Source: Streblospio benedicti (Eukaryota; Annelida; Polychaeta; Spionida; Spionidae). From it: a DNA stretch of 64,000 bases. How positions within the stretch are numbered: the stretch's first letter is position 1; every line of letters begins with the position of its first letter. The position numbers and the translations under genes are program-made. Below, one piece after another: positions 49,801-58,899 of the stretch. The notes beneath the pieces were generated by a model. The model was not told the origin of the DNA and ran no database searches. It saw only the letters and a program-made list of their open reading frames with translations. Where the stretch lies: contig JAGTTF010005900.1 in the NCBI GenBank assembly GCA_019095985.1, positions 9,184 through 73,183 of the forward strand, in the 5' to 3' direction.

Positions 49801-50100
49801 CGCCGGCCGCATGTTTGTGCTGGGAGGGGGGGGAGACTTTGTCACAGCTATGACTTAGGGACCGACACGTGGACGCAGCTCACACCAGCACCACGGTGCC
49901 ATGTTGATGGAGCGGTGGTGGTGCAGGAGGGACGGCTGGTGCTGGGGGGAGGGAGGGAGGTGGTGAATGGGGAGTGGGTATGGACAGACAGCGTGGACAC
50001 GTATGACGTCACTACGGACTCCTGGACGCCCGCTCAGTACAGTCTGCCGCTGAAAGTCGGAATCATGGCCTCGTGGTGTGCACGCTGTGATGGCTGTTGA
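39576..50100 (+). CDS. cGAS-like nucleotidyltransferase / protein kinase / Kelch fusion gene (multi-exon)
   Basis: Proposed exons are 39566-40869, 41144-41797, 41948-42150, 42957-43001, 43384-43485, 43647-43751, 45753-45845, 45978-46061 and 49176-50100, with AATAAA at 50324. The order of domains is Mab-21/cGAS-like nucleotidyltransferase, protein kinase, low-complexity linker, Kelch repeats. The first three exons join in frame (phases 1 and 1). All later junctions are phase 1, so the linker-Kelch chain is self-consistent. However, exon 3 ends in phase 0, so one more exon is needed to reach the chain (a weak candidate is 42801-42849), or the chain belongs to another transcript. The nucleotidyltransferase-kinase part is well supported; a single transcript through to Kelch is an inference. 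A 5' untranslated exon must lie upstream of the acceptor at 39565. Confidence 0.65.
40939..40944 (+). promoter_or_regulatory. Intronic poly(A) signal (AATAAA) in intron 1
   Basis: If intron 1 (40870-41143) is not spliced, exon 1 reads on for about 24 codons to a TAA at 40941-40943, which overlaps this AATAAA. A T-rich stretch follows. This would give a nucleotidyltransferase-only protein of about 455 residues. Confidence 0.5.
41144..41797 (+). CDS. Exon 2: protein kinase domain, N-lobe to subdomain IX
   Basis: The acceptor TTTTAG ends at 41143 and the donor GTAAGA starts at 41798, both in phase 1, so the reading frame continues from exon 1. The kinase motifs are complete, with residue numbers counted from the start of exon 1: the glycine loop GEGGYG (451-456), the ATP lysine K473 in VAAKE, the helix-C glutamate E490, HRDVKQTN (565-572), DFG (589-591) and APE (612-614), then DIFSLG. 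All residues needed for catalysis are present, so an active kinase is expected. HRDVKxxN fits serine/threonine specificity. The closest family (NEK, IKK/TBK1 or other) cannot be settled by eye. Confidence 0.92.
41948..42150 (+). CDS. Exon 3: protein kinase C-lobe
   Basis: The acceptor TTATCTAG ends at 41947, and phase 1 joins in frame to exon 2 across a 150-bp intron. The exon encodes the last kinase helices and contains the conserved arginine in QQRPD, which pairs with the APE glutamate. The donor CAG|GTAATT at 42150 leaves phase 0. If it is not used, the frame runs to a TGA at 42181-42183, adding about ten residues, and an ATTAAA poly(A) signal follows at 42232. Confidence 0.88.
42151..42956 (+). 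other. Intron(s) after exon 3, with a possible bridging exon
   Basis: AT-rich. A weak candidate exon at 42801-42849 has an acceptor (CATGTTTAG), an open frame in phase 0 and a GT giving phase 1, which would solve the phase mismatch between exon 3 and the linker exons. Its donor is poor. The ATTAAA at 42232-42237 would serve a transcript ending after exon 3. Confidence 0.3.
42957..43001 (+). CDS. Linker exon L1
   Basis: A candidate 45-bp exon between an acceptor (AAAATATAG) and a donor (CAAG|GTAAAT). In the chain's frame it reads FCQITTTPEKATPQ and is symmetric in phase 1. It is rich in Thr and Pro, like a flexible linker. It is small, and its acceptor has a modest pyrimidine tract. Confidence 0.45.
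43384..43485 (+). CDS. Linker exon L2 (duplicated pair)
   Basis: A phase 1-1 exon of 102 bp with strong splice sites (GTACCCAACAG and GCAG|GTAAAT). Its translation begins AVAVSNTQAEAEGLTTGKL and is acidic and low in complexity. The next exon is nearly the same at its 5' end, and the flanking intron sequence is shared too, so one is a tandem duplicate of the other. Confidence 0.65.
43647..43751 (+). CDS. Linker exon L3 (duplicate of L2)
   Basis: A phase 1-1 exon of 105 bp whose translation begins AVAVSNTQPETEGLTTGKL. Similarity to L2 covers the upstream pyrimidine tract (TATTATCACTGC) and the first about 60 bp of the exon, then falls away. No known domain. It probably lengthens the tether between the kinase and Kelch parts. 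Confidence 0.65.
43970..45245. repeat. Large imperfect inverted repeat in an intron
   Basis: The reverse complement of 43975-44165 matches about 45055-45240, and that of 44345-44500 matches about 44950-45110. The arms are diverged, and a part of the left arm is itself duplicated (44110-44165 resembles 44350-44410). The central 400 bp is unique and AT-rich. This fits an old foldback or MITE-type DNA element in the intron between L3 and L4. No transposase was seen. Confidence 0.7.
45753..45845 (+). CDS. Linker exon L4
   Basis: A phase 1-1 exon of 93 bp with acceptor TTAATTAAGCAG and donor ACAG|GTAATG. It reads VELGPSTLSERVQNLHMETG and so on, mostly polar. No domain was recognised. Confidence 0.6.
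45978..46061 (+). CDS. Linker exon L5, basic
   Basis: A phase 1-1 exon of 84 bp with acceptor TTGCTTTTTAG and donor CTG|GTGAGT. It reads SRIMSRSQEKKTSVKPSTQQ followed by RTRARNP, so it is rich in Lys and Arg. It could act as a nuclear-localisation or nucleic-acid contact segment; this is an inference from composition only. Confidence 0.6.
46062..49175 (+). other. Long intron before the Kelch exon
   Basis: About 3.1 kb, AT-rich. It holds a cluster of C-runs (GACCCCCC, about 47125-47315), a fragment resembling a pogo-type terminus (CAGCGAAACTTCGCTATAGG, near 47799) and a diverged tandem duplication at 48180-48830. No further exon was recognised. Confidence 0.5.
48180..48830. repeat. Diverged tandem duplication, about 370-400 bp period
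   Basis: The blocks at about 48190-48440 and 48560-48830 share, in the same order, TAACCCATG, GGAAACAATATA, AGTTCTGATAAGAGGATACTG or AGTTCTAACGGATACTG, GTTTATG, and GTTTTCTATTTAGAGG or GTTTTCTGTTTAGAGG. Confidence 0.7.
49176..50100 (+). CDS. Kelch-repeat exon (last exon)
   Basis: The acceptor GTCTTGCTGTAG ends at 49175 and the exon enters in phase 1, like the linker exons. The sequence carries five to six Kelch repeats with the usual GG pair followed by a tyrosine and a tryptophan: LVLVGGHP, FIIAGGHRDG, YSVLTGEWRKMADMPTARS, VWVIGGD, FVLGGGG, YDLGTDTWTQL and YDVTTDSWTP. The frame shifts by one base in a G-run near 49827-49834. Past it, the other frame continues as Kelch to a TGA at 50098-50100. 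This looks like a homopolymer error in the assembly, although a real disabling change cannot be excluded. Kelch propellers bind proteins, often ubiquitin-ligase substrates; no BTB or BACK domain is present here. The exon is strikingly GC-rich. Confidence 0.85.
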
Positions 50101-50323
50101 CGTGAGGTGTTCTGCATGAGCATTATGTGTGTGGTTTATATACATCAGTCCGAATCCATACACATTTGCTCCTTATGACTCGTGACAGCGTGACAAAAAT
50201 AACATCACAAGATGCTAAGATTTTGGCGATATGTTACTATAAGTAATATTCTCACTCAACTGATTCTGCTGCGTTAGGAGTTTGATGATAACCGGAAAGT
50301 GTCTGGCTGATTGAGACTAGACA

Positions 50324-50329
50324 AATAAA
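50324..50329 (+). promoter_or_regulatory. Poly(A) signal (AATAAA) of the Kelch-ending transcript
   Basis: AATAAA lies 224 bp after the Kelch stop codon, a normal 3' UTR length. It marks the likely 3' end of the gene at about 50345. Confidence 0.7.
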
Positions 50330-50345
50330 AGTATGATATTGTTCT

Positions 50346-53300
50346 CTATTTAACCGGTTTTAGCTCCTTATCTCCTTTATTATTATTTAGACGCAGATTC
50401 CCATCAAACAATAGTTTACTGTGATGTGCGGAAAATGTCACTGTTGAGTAACAACATTAAAAAATACAAACGTTTTTCAGCAACTGTAATGCCAGATCCA
50501 TCTTGCAGTGTAATGTGCCCTATGCAGATAGCAAACTGTAACGTAGTTGCCGCACACAGACACAGACGACCTGTCAGACACAGACACAGACACAGACGAC
50601 CTGTCAGACAGAGAGAGGACGATGGATGCAGTGAGAGTGCGGTGTTTATGTATAATGATTATCTGCATGGTGTGAAAGAAATGTCAATGTGGTTGGAGTG
50701 CTGCATGGTCGTGTGTCTGATGGTGTATGTTTGGGATGTGGTTGTGGTATAGCAGTGGCATGTGTGTTAAAGGGCGTATTGGTCAGTTGGAATGTCAGTC
50801 CATTGGTATGTTGGTCAGTTGGTATGTTGGTCAGTTGTCATGTTGGTCAGTTGGTACGTCGGTCAACCAGCTCACTCACCCGTCACACACTGTGGGTTGC
50901 ATTAGTGAACTATAGACACAATTTATGAAATCATTCTGACATTGTGGATTATTACTGTGACTAGAAAGAGTGCGCTTGATTTTAATGAACACTGTGTAAC
51001 TGTTTGTAATGCAGAATTACAACAAGTTGAGGGAAATGTGGCAATACAAATAACAACAGTGTATTGGTTTTGATAGATGAAGAATTATGCTTAGTGTAAA
51101 TAGCAACAGAGTGTTAACAAATGTAATTTCTTCTGTTCTGAGATGGTTGTGACATTTCTATGTAAATGATAAATAGATATTATGATCATTAGTCCACGTG
51201 TCCAGGGAGGTAGCCAGACTTTAAAAACAGTATGCACAAATTGTATTGTACATTGCGACATTCTTATTACATCAGTAGCATATATGATAATAGTATTGAA
51301 AATTATCAAACTAGCATCTAAAACAATAACTACCCATTACCTCAACACTGAAAGGTTGGTCAAAACATTTGTTAGATCATCAGATACTTCAATGCAACCT
51401 ATTGCCTTGACTGAGAAAATTAACTATTCTCATGGCAACTTTAACTGTTATCACTGCCTGGTCACACATTCAGGAATCAGGAGTCATTAACTTTGTTTGT
51501 TTGAAGCAGCACAACATGTTTAGACAATGAATGATTTTCATGACTTTTGAAAAATTGTACCTATTACCAGAAACCCCAAAATTATGGTGGTTTTTAAAAA
51601 GGTACGCATGTGCGTACTGTGTGACTACTTATAATGTTACCTCCATGCTCGTGTTTGTGTATCAGAAGAATGCAGATTTTGTAAATTTATGTATTCATAG
51701 ATTAATGTATATTATGTAAATAGAATGATCTTATTAGATTCAGAGAGACTGCTGGACGATGAAATGTTTTCTTACTGTACAATGTTCTCATGAGCTAAAC
51801 ATGTATTTTTTGTTGTATATTATTTCCTTATTGAATATTTCAATACAGATTGCAGTAGAGCCATTTACTTGTAGATGTAGACATAGAACTGTGTTTTTCT
51901 TTATTAAAAAATTGAATCTGCTTATTCAAAGATTTTTATTCATATTATTTTCTGCTCACATTGCTTTTAAAATGAAATGACAATATACATATACTTTGAT
52001 ATACAATATACTTTAAAAAAATCATAACGCTCTGGTTCTTTGAAAATTGATCTTAACGTTCATGCGTTTTCTTGCAGTGCATGTTTTTTTAATGAAGCAA
52101 CTATATAAGAAGTTTAAAAAATTGCTCTTCATATATTGCCAAACATTTTGACTATTCACGGGTGACATTATTCTCATTTTCACTAACTTATTTAAGAATT
52201 TCCCTATCATAGAATTTGAACTGATTTTTATGTTTTTGATAAAATGTTGAGATATAGTAGAACGTACCTATTGCAAGATTGCTTATCCTAATTGTTTTCT
52301 GAATTGAGGTTTCTTTCATTTCCCTTCAACGACATTATAAATTTATATCAGCTGGTTACATCCAATATTTTTACTGTTATTTATTGAGATCTGAGATATT
52401 GAGTCTCTACTCAGTAAACTGATCATTAAAAATGTTGCATTTGTTATTTCTTTATACTTGCCTAAAATGTAAAGGGGAAAGTAAATTTAATGTTTCCACA
52501 CCCATATTCACTCCTATTTTCGGCTGTATTTCGGGCTTATTGGCCCAATTACCAAGCAATTTATACAATGCACTCGGGCTTTGAAATCGAATAGAAAGAG
52601 ATGACGATTGTGTGAGTAAAACATAATGCAAACTTGATAGAAACCATTTTCCTAAGTGTTGGATCACGACGGGATAGTACTAGTAAGGAACATTTGTAAA
52701 CACAAAATATTAAAGGCGTTTATTTAAATCACAATATACAACACACATGTAAGTGAAATAAACAATCTATACCTAGAATACGATGGCCGCTTATGGGAGC
52801 CTGGAAAGGTTATTTTTGGCTTCTATGATTTTTTTCTCTCCTACTAGTGATTCATGTATTACAAGATACATCTTGCTGTGTAAGGAATAATCTTATCTAA
52901 TGGTGTAACGTGATGAAATATGAAAAATATTATCATAATGCAGACAATGAGTGCAAAATTTACTACTTTGCCTTGTGCACAGTATCGAGTTCATCAAAAT
53001 ATTGATGATGCAATGTTGCTGTTACAATCTAAACTGTTATTGTTATTGTTTATGATATAATGAATATTAAAACCGTTAAATAATGACGATGTGTCCTCTA
53101 AAACCTGATATGGCCAAAGAGTTGTCATGTACACAAGAGTTGTATAGGCAGCTAGCCACATACTCTTTATCTATATGTACATTGCATTAAACATCAACTG
53201 TTAGTAAAGAATTATGCATATATTTACATTATAACGTTAAATTTAAACTTATCCACCAAATGAATGAAACACAATGCAACCAGATACTTTATGCCGTGCT

Positions 53301-54784
53301 ATGATTGTACTGATGTCAATAATGCCCAGTACAGTCTAACCATTGTGCTTTTTGTGTGTGGGTTAGATTATGAGAAATACAGGTGTTGGTCTCGAGGTGT
53401 TGGTGTGTGGAATGGTTCTGTATCGCTTCTAGTAGAAGGGCAACATTTACTTTAGAAGTGAGGTTTGACAATTCGCAAAAACAGTGCTCTTCTTATATTC
53501 TGTAATGTTGTTCAACACCATGAGAGATCTTTGTTTAGACAGTAGGCAGCTATCCCCACACAATGTTCATTATCATGATAATTTACCAGTTTTAATCATG
53601 GCCCAGGAAAGGCTAATCAATTCAAAATGAACACAAGCAAACAGGATGTATCATATTTATTGATATCAAACAATCCATCAGTTTTACAGTTTAGCTTTAC
53701 ACCAAAAAGCACGTACTAGAGTTTTCTACAAATAAAATTAGAATAATGAACTTCAATAAATAACGTAAAATTTCCTATAAAGACAACACACATGACAGAA
53801 TATCGGCGTGACTGTTACAGTGACTCAATATTACAGGTGCTTTGCAGTTGGCATCATTCACCATTCTGGATTACCCAGCACACACCATGGATCCAGCAAT
53901 TCATCACCTGGATGACACAGTAACATGTGTCATCTCGCAATCGCACACATCTTAGCTATTACATATTCTGCTGACTTCTCAGTCTACTTGCTGTAGCTCA
54001 CTGCTGACTTCAGCTTTGATGTTTCTATCGTCCTACTGACGTCTACTGTTGATTGCTGACTTCTGCTTAAAGTCAAACTAACTAGAGCAGAAGTCAAAAT
54101 TCTTAAGCACCAGTCAGCAAAACTAGCAGCAGGACAGACACCAAGCAACAGACAGCCCTCTGTAACTGGTTGGTAGAGAACACCAACAGTCACAAGCAGC
54201 AATGTTCACAAAAACAGTTCAGTGTTAAAAATATAGGCGGGAAAATTAGCATTTGTTCTCTGGACATATCATCTACACACTAGATAATGTTTTTCGTCAA
54301 ATCATGGAATGTAAGATAGATTGTTAGAGCGAGTGCAAGTATGGTCTAACATTGGGATTCCCATCATGGTTTTGTATTCACTTTCCAAGACAGAGTTTTC
54401 CATCAAAAGTATAGGATTAGCCTCACTGACACATGGAATGTGCCAATAATGAGCCTTTATCAGCTCCCAGGCCTCATTCACCAAAAAGCATTGTAAAAAA
54501 ACACCATATTTGGAGATAAAGACAATCACCGGTTCGCCTGCGGTGCTTGGAGCCGGTTATGGCTGTGATTATGCGCTGCGAGCAGCCGTTATTGGCGGCT
54601 ATAATGACACCCAATAATGCCTCGCTTCCGCCCGCTACATCCGTCGCCGTGGTGACACGAATACTGATGACCACCGGACACCGCTCCGTCAACACGCCCG
54701 CCCTCCACCTGCCACTCTACAACTCCCAAATGCTAATTTTCCCACGCTTCCCGCCAACAAGTGATGCAACACACAATGAAATAT

Positions 54785-54785
<1 letters not shown>
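50346..54785. other. AT-rich intergenic DNA
   Basis: No gene was recognised. It contains a CAGACACAGACGACCTGT repeat (about 50555-50615), the minisatellite listed separately, and a GC-richer patch at about 54530-54770 just before the CAG tract, which could be a promoter or an unrecognised exon. Open frames in the area are short and show no domain. Confidence 0.5.
50778..50868. repeat. Minisatellite, 16-bp unit
   Basis: About five to six imperfect copies of GGTATGTTGGTCAGTT in tandem. Confidence 0.85.

Positions 54786-54872
<87 letters not shown>
54786..54872. repeat. CAG microsatellite, 29 units
   Basis: Twenty-nine uninterrupted CAG triplets. One frame would encode a serine run, but no surrounding gene was recognised. 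Confidence 0.97.
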
Positions 54873-54874
<2 letters not shown>

Positions 54875-55785
54875 AGATGTACAAAAATATAATTTGTCTA
54901 AATGAGATTCAGACCCATATCTAACTGGGTATAGTTATAAGCTCAGATTTTCTTAAATCAAACTCTACTTCTACATCAGTTTGGAGATGAAAAACTGTAT
55001 TTGATTTTCACAGCCATACTTGAGTAGTACATTTGCTACATGAACTGAAAAGTCTACCCCCCAAAATGTAATATTTGATAGAAAGTACACTTCAGATGAT
55101 TATAATATTCATATACAAAGAGCAAGAAATATCAGAGTTTTACAGACAGAAACTTATGCATTATTCAATTCATCAGATCACTTCTTGTTAACAATGTAGA
55201 CACAGTAAAAGAATCAGCCACAGCAGCAACAATCATTATTCTCCGTGTGCAAACCAAACACGTGACAGAAATCCAAGATGGCGTCACAACAGGTTAGGCA
55301 TTAGCAATTTTCAGTTTTTGTACACACTACTAGATTGTGTAATCTTACATTCTATGCATACATACATTTATTAATGTGAACATTGTTATGTTTTTTTTTT
55401 ATAAGTTCGGCATTTAAGGCAAACATAAAAACAGTTCATATGGCCAATTCAAACCAAATCAACCTGCGATATCGTAATTTACTTCAATTAATGGTAATGA
55501 ACAACCGCTTGATATATGAGTTTACAATTGTTTATCATCATACGTATCCTTTGTTACCGTACATTGTTTTCCAGTGCATATACTCATCAAGTAAAACGTC
55601 AATAGTTGGAATAGGACTGTCCATTTCACCATCAAGCTCCATTTTGAATTTCTGTCACGTGTCCAATTGACCAATCATAAGTAAATAAAAATGCATAAAC
55701 ATCCTGCAGACATATGAAGTTCACAAGTAAACATTTTCAATTGGTCAGGAGACAATCAGTGACATGACTGACTAGAGCATTAGTG
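54873..55785. other. AT-rich intergenic DNA, nothing firm
   Basis: No gene recognised. A short ATGGCGTCACAACAG followed by GTTAGG at about 55278-55298 could be a tiny first exon or a YY1-like AAGATGGCG site, but nothing supports it further. Confidence 0.4.
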
Positions 55786-55787
55786 TA

Positions 55788-55943
55788 CAGTCAAACCTCA
55801 CTATTGGGGACAAAAATATCCTTAACATTACTGAGTTGGAGGTGTCCATATTTACAAAGCATTTCAAGTAACATTACATAGATAATGGGATGTTGAAAAG
55901 ATCTTCCTATTTGTAAGGTGTCCCTGTTCGTGAGGTGTCACTG
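55788..55943. mobile_element. pogo/Tigger-type MITE
   Basis: A 156-bp element flanked by TA on both sides. Its ends are imperfect inverted repeats: CAGTCAAACCTCACTATTGG on the left, and CAGTGACACCTCACGAACAG on the right when read on the other strand. The CAGT...AACCTC type of end is typical of pogo/Tigger elements of the Tc1/mariner group, which duplicate TA. It has no coding capacity. Confidence 0.75.
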
Positions 55944-55975
55944 TACAAATATTGTGCAGTAGATCCCAGTGGCGT

Positions 55976-55992
55976 ACCCCCCCCCCCCCCCC
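55976..55992. repeat. Poly-C run
   Basis: Seventeen C in a row. Its length is uncertain in any assembly. Confidence 0.8.
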
Positions 55993-58190
55993 ATTACTGC
56001 AGCACATATTGCTCATGTACTGGACCTGGAGGCAGCATTCTGTGAGTCTTTACGTCTGAGTAGCCCCCGACGCTATTTGGGAAATCCAGGATCTGCCGCA
56101 TATGGATTTTGAGCTGACAATGTAATATACAGATCTTATTACATGGAACATACAGTACGCCTCAGTGGGTCATACCAGGTACATATGTTAAAATGTGAAA
56201 AGAAAATTGACTACATTGTTGTGCACAAGATTAACTGCTGGAATGTAACAATCAGATATTTACATCACATCTAGCTTCACATAACATGTTCAATCTGGAC
56301 ATTTGTCAAGTAAAAAGAAATTGGAGCAATATACATAAGTGTGGCCGTTTACAATGATGAATGAGTAATATTTAGACTGAAACGTTTAATCACCTTTTCA
56401 TATATTCAGTATATCCAGTAGTATAGTTGTAGTTTAGTTCATGTATAAATTGACATTGTCTAGCTTATATATCTGAGACGTTGGCAACACTATTGACCAC
56501 AAAAGGCTACAGGAAAATTCTACCAGCAGTCTCACCGTGGTATAAGAAAAGATTAATGACTGCATAAACTTATACAGTACACAAAAGCTCAGGAGCTACA
56601 TGTAGACAGTCACGAATGTTGAAGGTGAATCACTCATGGTATTGCAGCTATGGTTAGTTGGCAATAGTTGATTGTTTCATCAAAGACGAGGTTTTGAAAG
56701 GTAAAAATCACCCCTCCCCCATTTTTTTTTGTTTTACCTTGCCTACACTGGCTGATATTAATTTTGTCATCTGGTACCGCATTGTAAACATTCGGGAGCA
56801 CATTCGTGACTGTCAGACTGGGGCTTGAGGTTGGAAGCTGCATTCATTTCCTTGACTTTTTCAACCACTTCTATCTGTCACGCATGGGTGGTGCGATGAC
56901 GTGGCCAGCGAGGATGTTGTTCTATATGGCCCGAAGGTCCATGTAACCCCACCATGTATTAACAACAGAGGTTGGCAAAGTCATAGAAACAGCAGAAAGC
57001 TTCCAGTGCTGGCTTATTGGAAAATGCATTCAGCAATTTTTGTAGGATACACATCTTAGATAATAACAAGTTGAAGCAAGCTGTATTGACACGTGAAGTA
57101 CCACATGCACGTTCGTAAAAGCATCAGTTCACGTTTACAATAAATACAATTACGCTAGCTCTCCAGGTGGGATGGCTAGACTATTCTAGAACATTCTAGA
57201 CCAGTAACAGCGATGTAAAAGCGCATCCTTATTGTAAAACGATCAGTAGATGTAGAATTGTCAAAAATGAAAGAATATCGACTACAAGAGTCTAGCGTCA
57301 TTCTAAAAGTTATTCTAGCCAGATCTAGCAGCCCCACCTAGCGCAGACATAATACACTCGAAGAATTCTAGCTCTAGCATCACAGAATACGGGGCGCACA
57401 AGCCAACCCATTTTGGTTTACAAACACTCAGTTACATGTCTTTAAATAACAGCTCATCAGCACTCTTGGAGAATGTACCTCTCTTTTCCCAACCACATGT
57501 ATCTACGTCCACCTCAACTACATGTAGTTCGCTTTCAATTGTCTCTTTGAAACAGCAAAAAACACAACCCTCCATTTCTTTGGAGAGTCCTTCCTTTTCC
57601 CCGATGGTCTGTTCTGGTCCATTGTCTGTCTGCTCCGTGTCGCGCGTTGCCTTCTCTTTGTGTCCTGTACCACAAACTCTGCCCATTGTGTCGCCCCAAG
57701 TGAATTTCTGAGGTAATGTCCCAACGTCACCTAAACTACCAGTACTCAAGGCAATGGTCACCCCCACCCTCCCAAGCCCAGTAAAATATGATACCCACCC
57801 ACTCTCCAGCCAATGACCTAATCCCACTTTCTTGTTTGCCTGAATAATTGTTAAAGCAAAACCCCAAATCCTAAACCAAAATTCTAAATCTTCACAGCAC
57901 CTTTTATCTGACCCATTCCATAACTCTAATGGCTCTATTCATCTAACACATTCCTCGCCTCTCTCCATTTCTCAGGTCACAGCTGCCCAAACACTATGTC
58001 ATCCGGCAACAGCTTAAAGCTCCAACGACCCCTCCCCGCCACCACCACACACACACATCAACCCGCACAGTGGACCCACCCTAAATCTCCCAGTCTCCAC
58101 CCCTTCGAGAGTCTCAACACATCTTTCAGTGGCATCAAAACCCAGTAGGTGGCTTGCCTGACCACCATTACCCCAACCCACTCCTCTGGA
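55993..58190. other. Intergenic DNA and probable 3' flank of the minus-strand peptide gene
   Basis: No domain-bearing open frame. A 131-codon minus frame at 57432-57827 lacks recognisable features and is not called. Part of this stretch may be the 3' UTR of the gene at 58285-58560. Confidence 0.4.
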
Positions 58191-58284
58191 GCCTCCCCCA
58201 TAGAGCCCCCTCCCCATTAGAGCCTCCCCCTCCCCCATAGAGCCTCCCCCTCCCCCATAGAGCCTCCCCCTCCACCCCCAGTGT
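58190..58284. repeat. Minisatellite, about 20-bp unit
   Basis: Four to five tandem units of CCCATAGAGCCTCCCCCTCC, directly after the stop codon of the minus-strand peptide gene, probably in its 3' UTR. Confidence 0.85.
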
Positions 58285-58560
58285 CTAGGGCCAGAACCTG
58301 CTGCAGAACTCGATGTACTCTGTCCTCTGTCGGCAGCAGCCTTTGTAGATGAGCTGTGAGTCGGCGTACTTGCCACAGATGTAGCAGCCTCGGTACACGG
58401 CGGCGTCGGCGCAGGAGTAGGGCCGCGGGTTGCCGCCGCTGCCGCCGCCGTACCCCGCCGCCGCCGCCATGGGCGCCGTCTCCGCAGGATGCGCGCAGCA
58501 GCACAGGAGCAGGAGCAGGAGAGAGGCGGCCAAGGGCAGGAGCAGCTGCGGGCGCCGCAT
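58285..58560 (-). CDS. Small secreted six-cysteine peptide
   Basis: 91 residues. The ATG at 58560 lies immediately after a splice acceptor on the minus strand (CTGCTCTGTGTTGCAG, ending 58561), so a 5' untranslated exon is expected upstream. MRRPQLLLPL plus a long Leu/Cys core is a clear signal peptide, with cleavage probably near residues 23-29. A short Gly/Ala-rich spacer precedes the conserved-looking core from residue 48: cysteines at 50, 59, 62, 75, 76 and 86 (C-X8-C-X2-C-X12-CC-X9-C), ending SRFWP. This suggests a disulphide-bonded hormone, neuropeptide, toxin-like or antimicrobial peptide. I do not recognise the family, and no dibasic cleavage site precedes the core. The single exon holds the whole reading frame and its stop. 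Confidence 0.65.
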   Translation of the reverse strand: MRRPQLLLPLAASLLLLLLCCCAHPAETAPMAAAAGYGGGSGGNPRPYSCADAAVYRGCYICGKYADSQLIYKGCCRQRTEYIEFCSRFWP

Positions 58561-58771
58561 CTGCAACACAGAGCAGGTAGTGGTCAGTGGTGGATTGGTC
58601 AGTTATCATTACATAACATCTTGAACAGCAGGAGCATCACTGAACAGGCAGCCGGGAACAGGAGTAGCAAGGGTCTTCATCTGGAACACACTAGTGGTAA
58701 GTGAAACTGGCAGTAGTTAATGGTAGTAGTTTAAATTTAGTGGAAATTTAGACTTCATAGTGACCACCACA

Positions 58772-58788
58772 GCAGCAGCAGCAGCAGC

Positions 58789-58821
<33 letters not shown>

Positions 58822-58895
58822 GCAGCAGCAGCAGAAGTGAAGCAGCAGAAGCAGAAGCAGAAGCAGAAGCAGAAAGCCGAAGCAGCAACAGCAAG
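58772..58895. repeat. CAG/GAAGCA compound microsatellite
   Basis: CAG repeats interrupted by CAAG, passing into GCAGAA repeats. It lies about 210 bp upstream of the peptide exon, inside its presumed intron. Confidence 0.9.
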
Positions 58896-58899
58896 GCTG

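Noticed and set aside
54547-54924. A 125-codon frame ending in a poly-serine run
   Set aside because: Most of the second half is the CAG microsatellite read as serine, and there is no domain or splice support.
57432-57827. A 131-codon minus-strand frame
   Set aside because: No signal peptide, domain or splice context; it lies in the probable 3' flank of the peptide gene.
58217-58609. Overlapping minus and plus frames around the peptide gene
   Set aside because: They are alternative readings of the GC-rich peptide exon and the adjoining minisatellite; only the frame with a signal peptide and a cysteine core makes sense.
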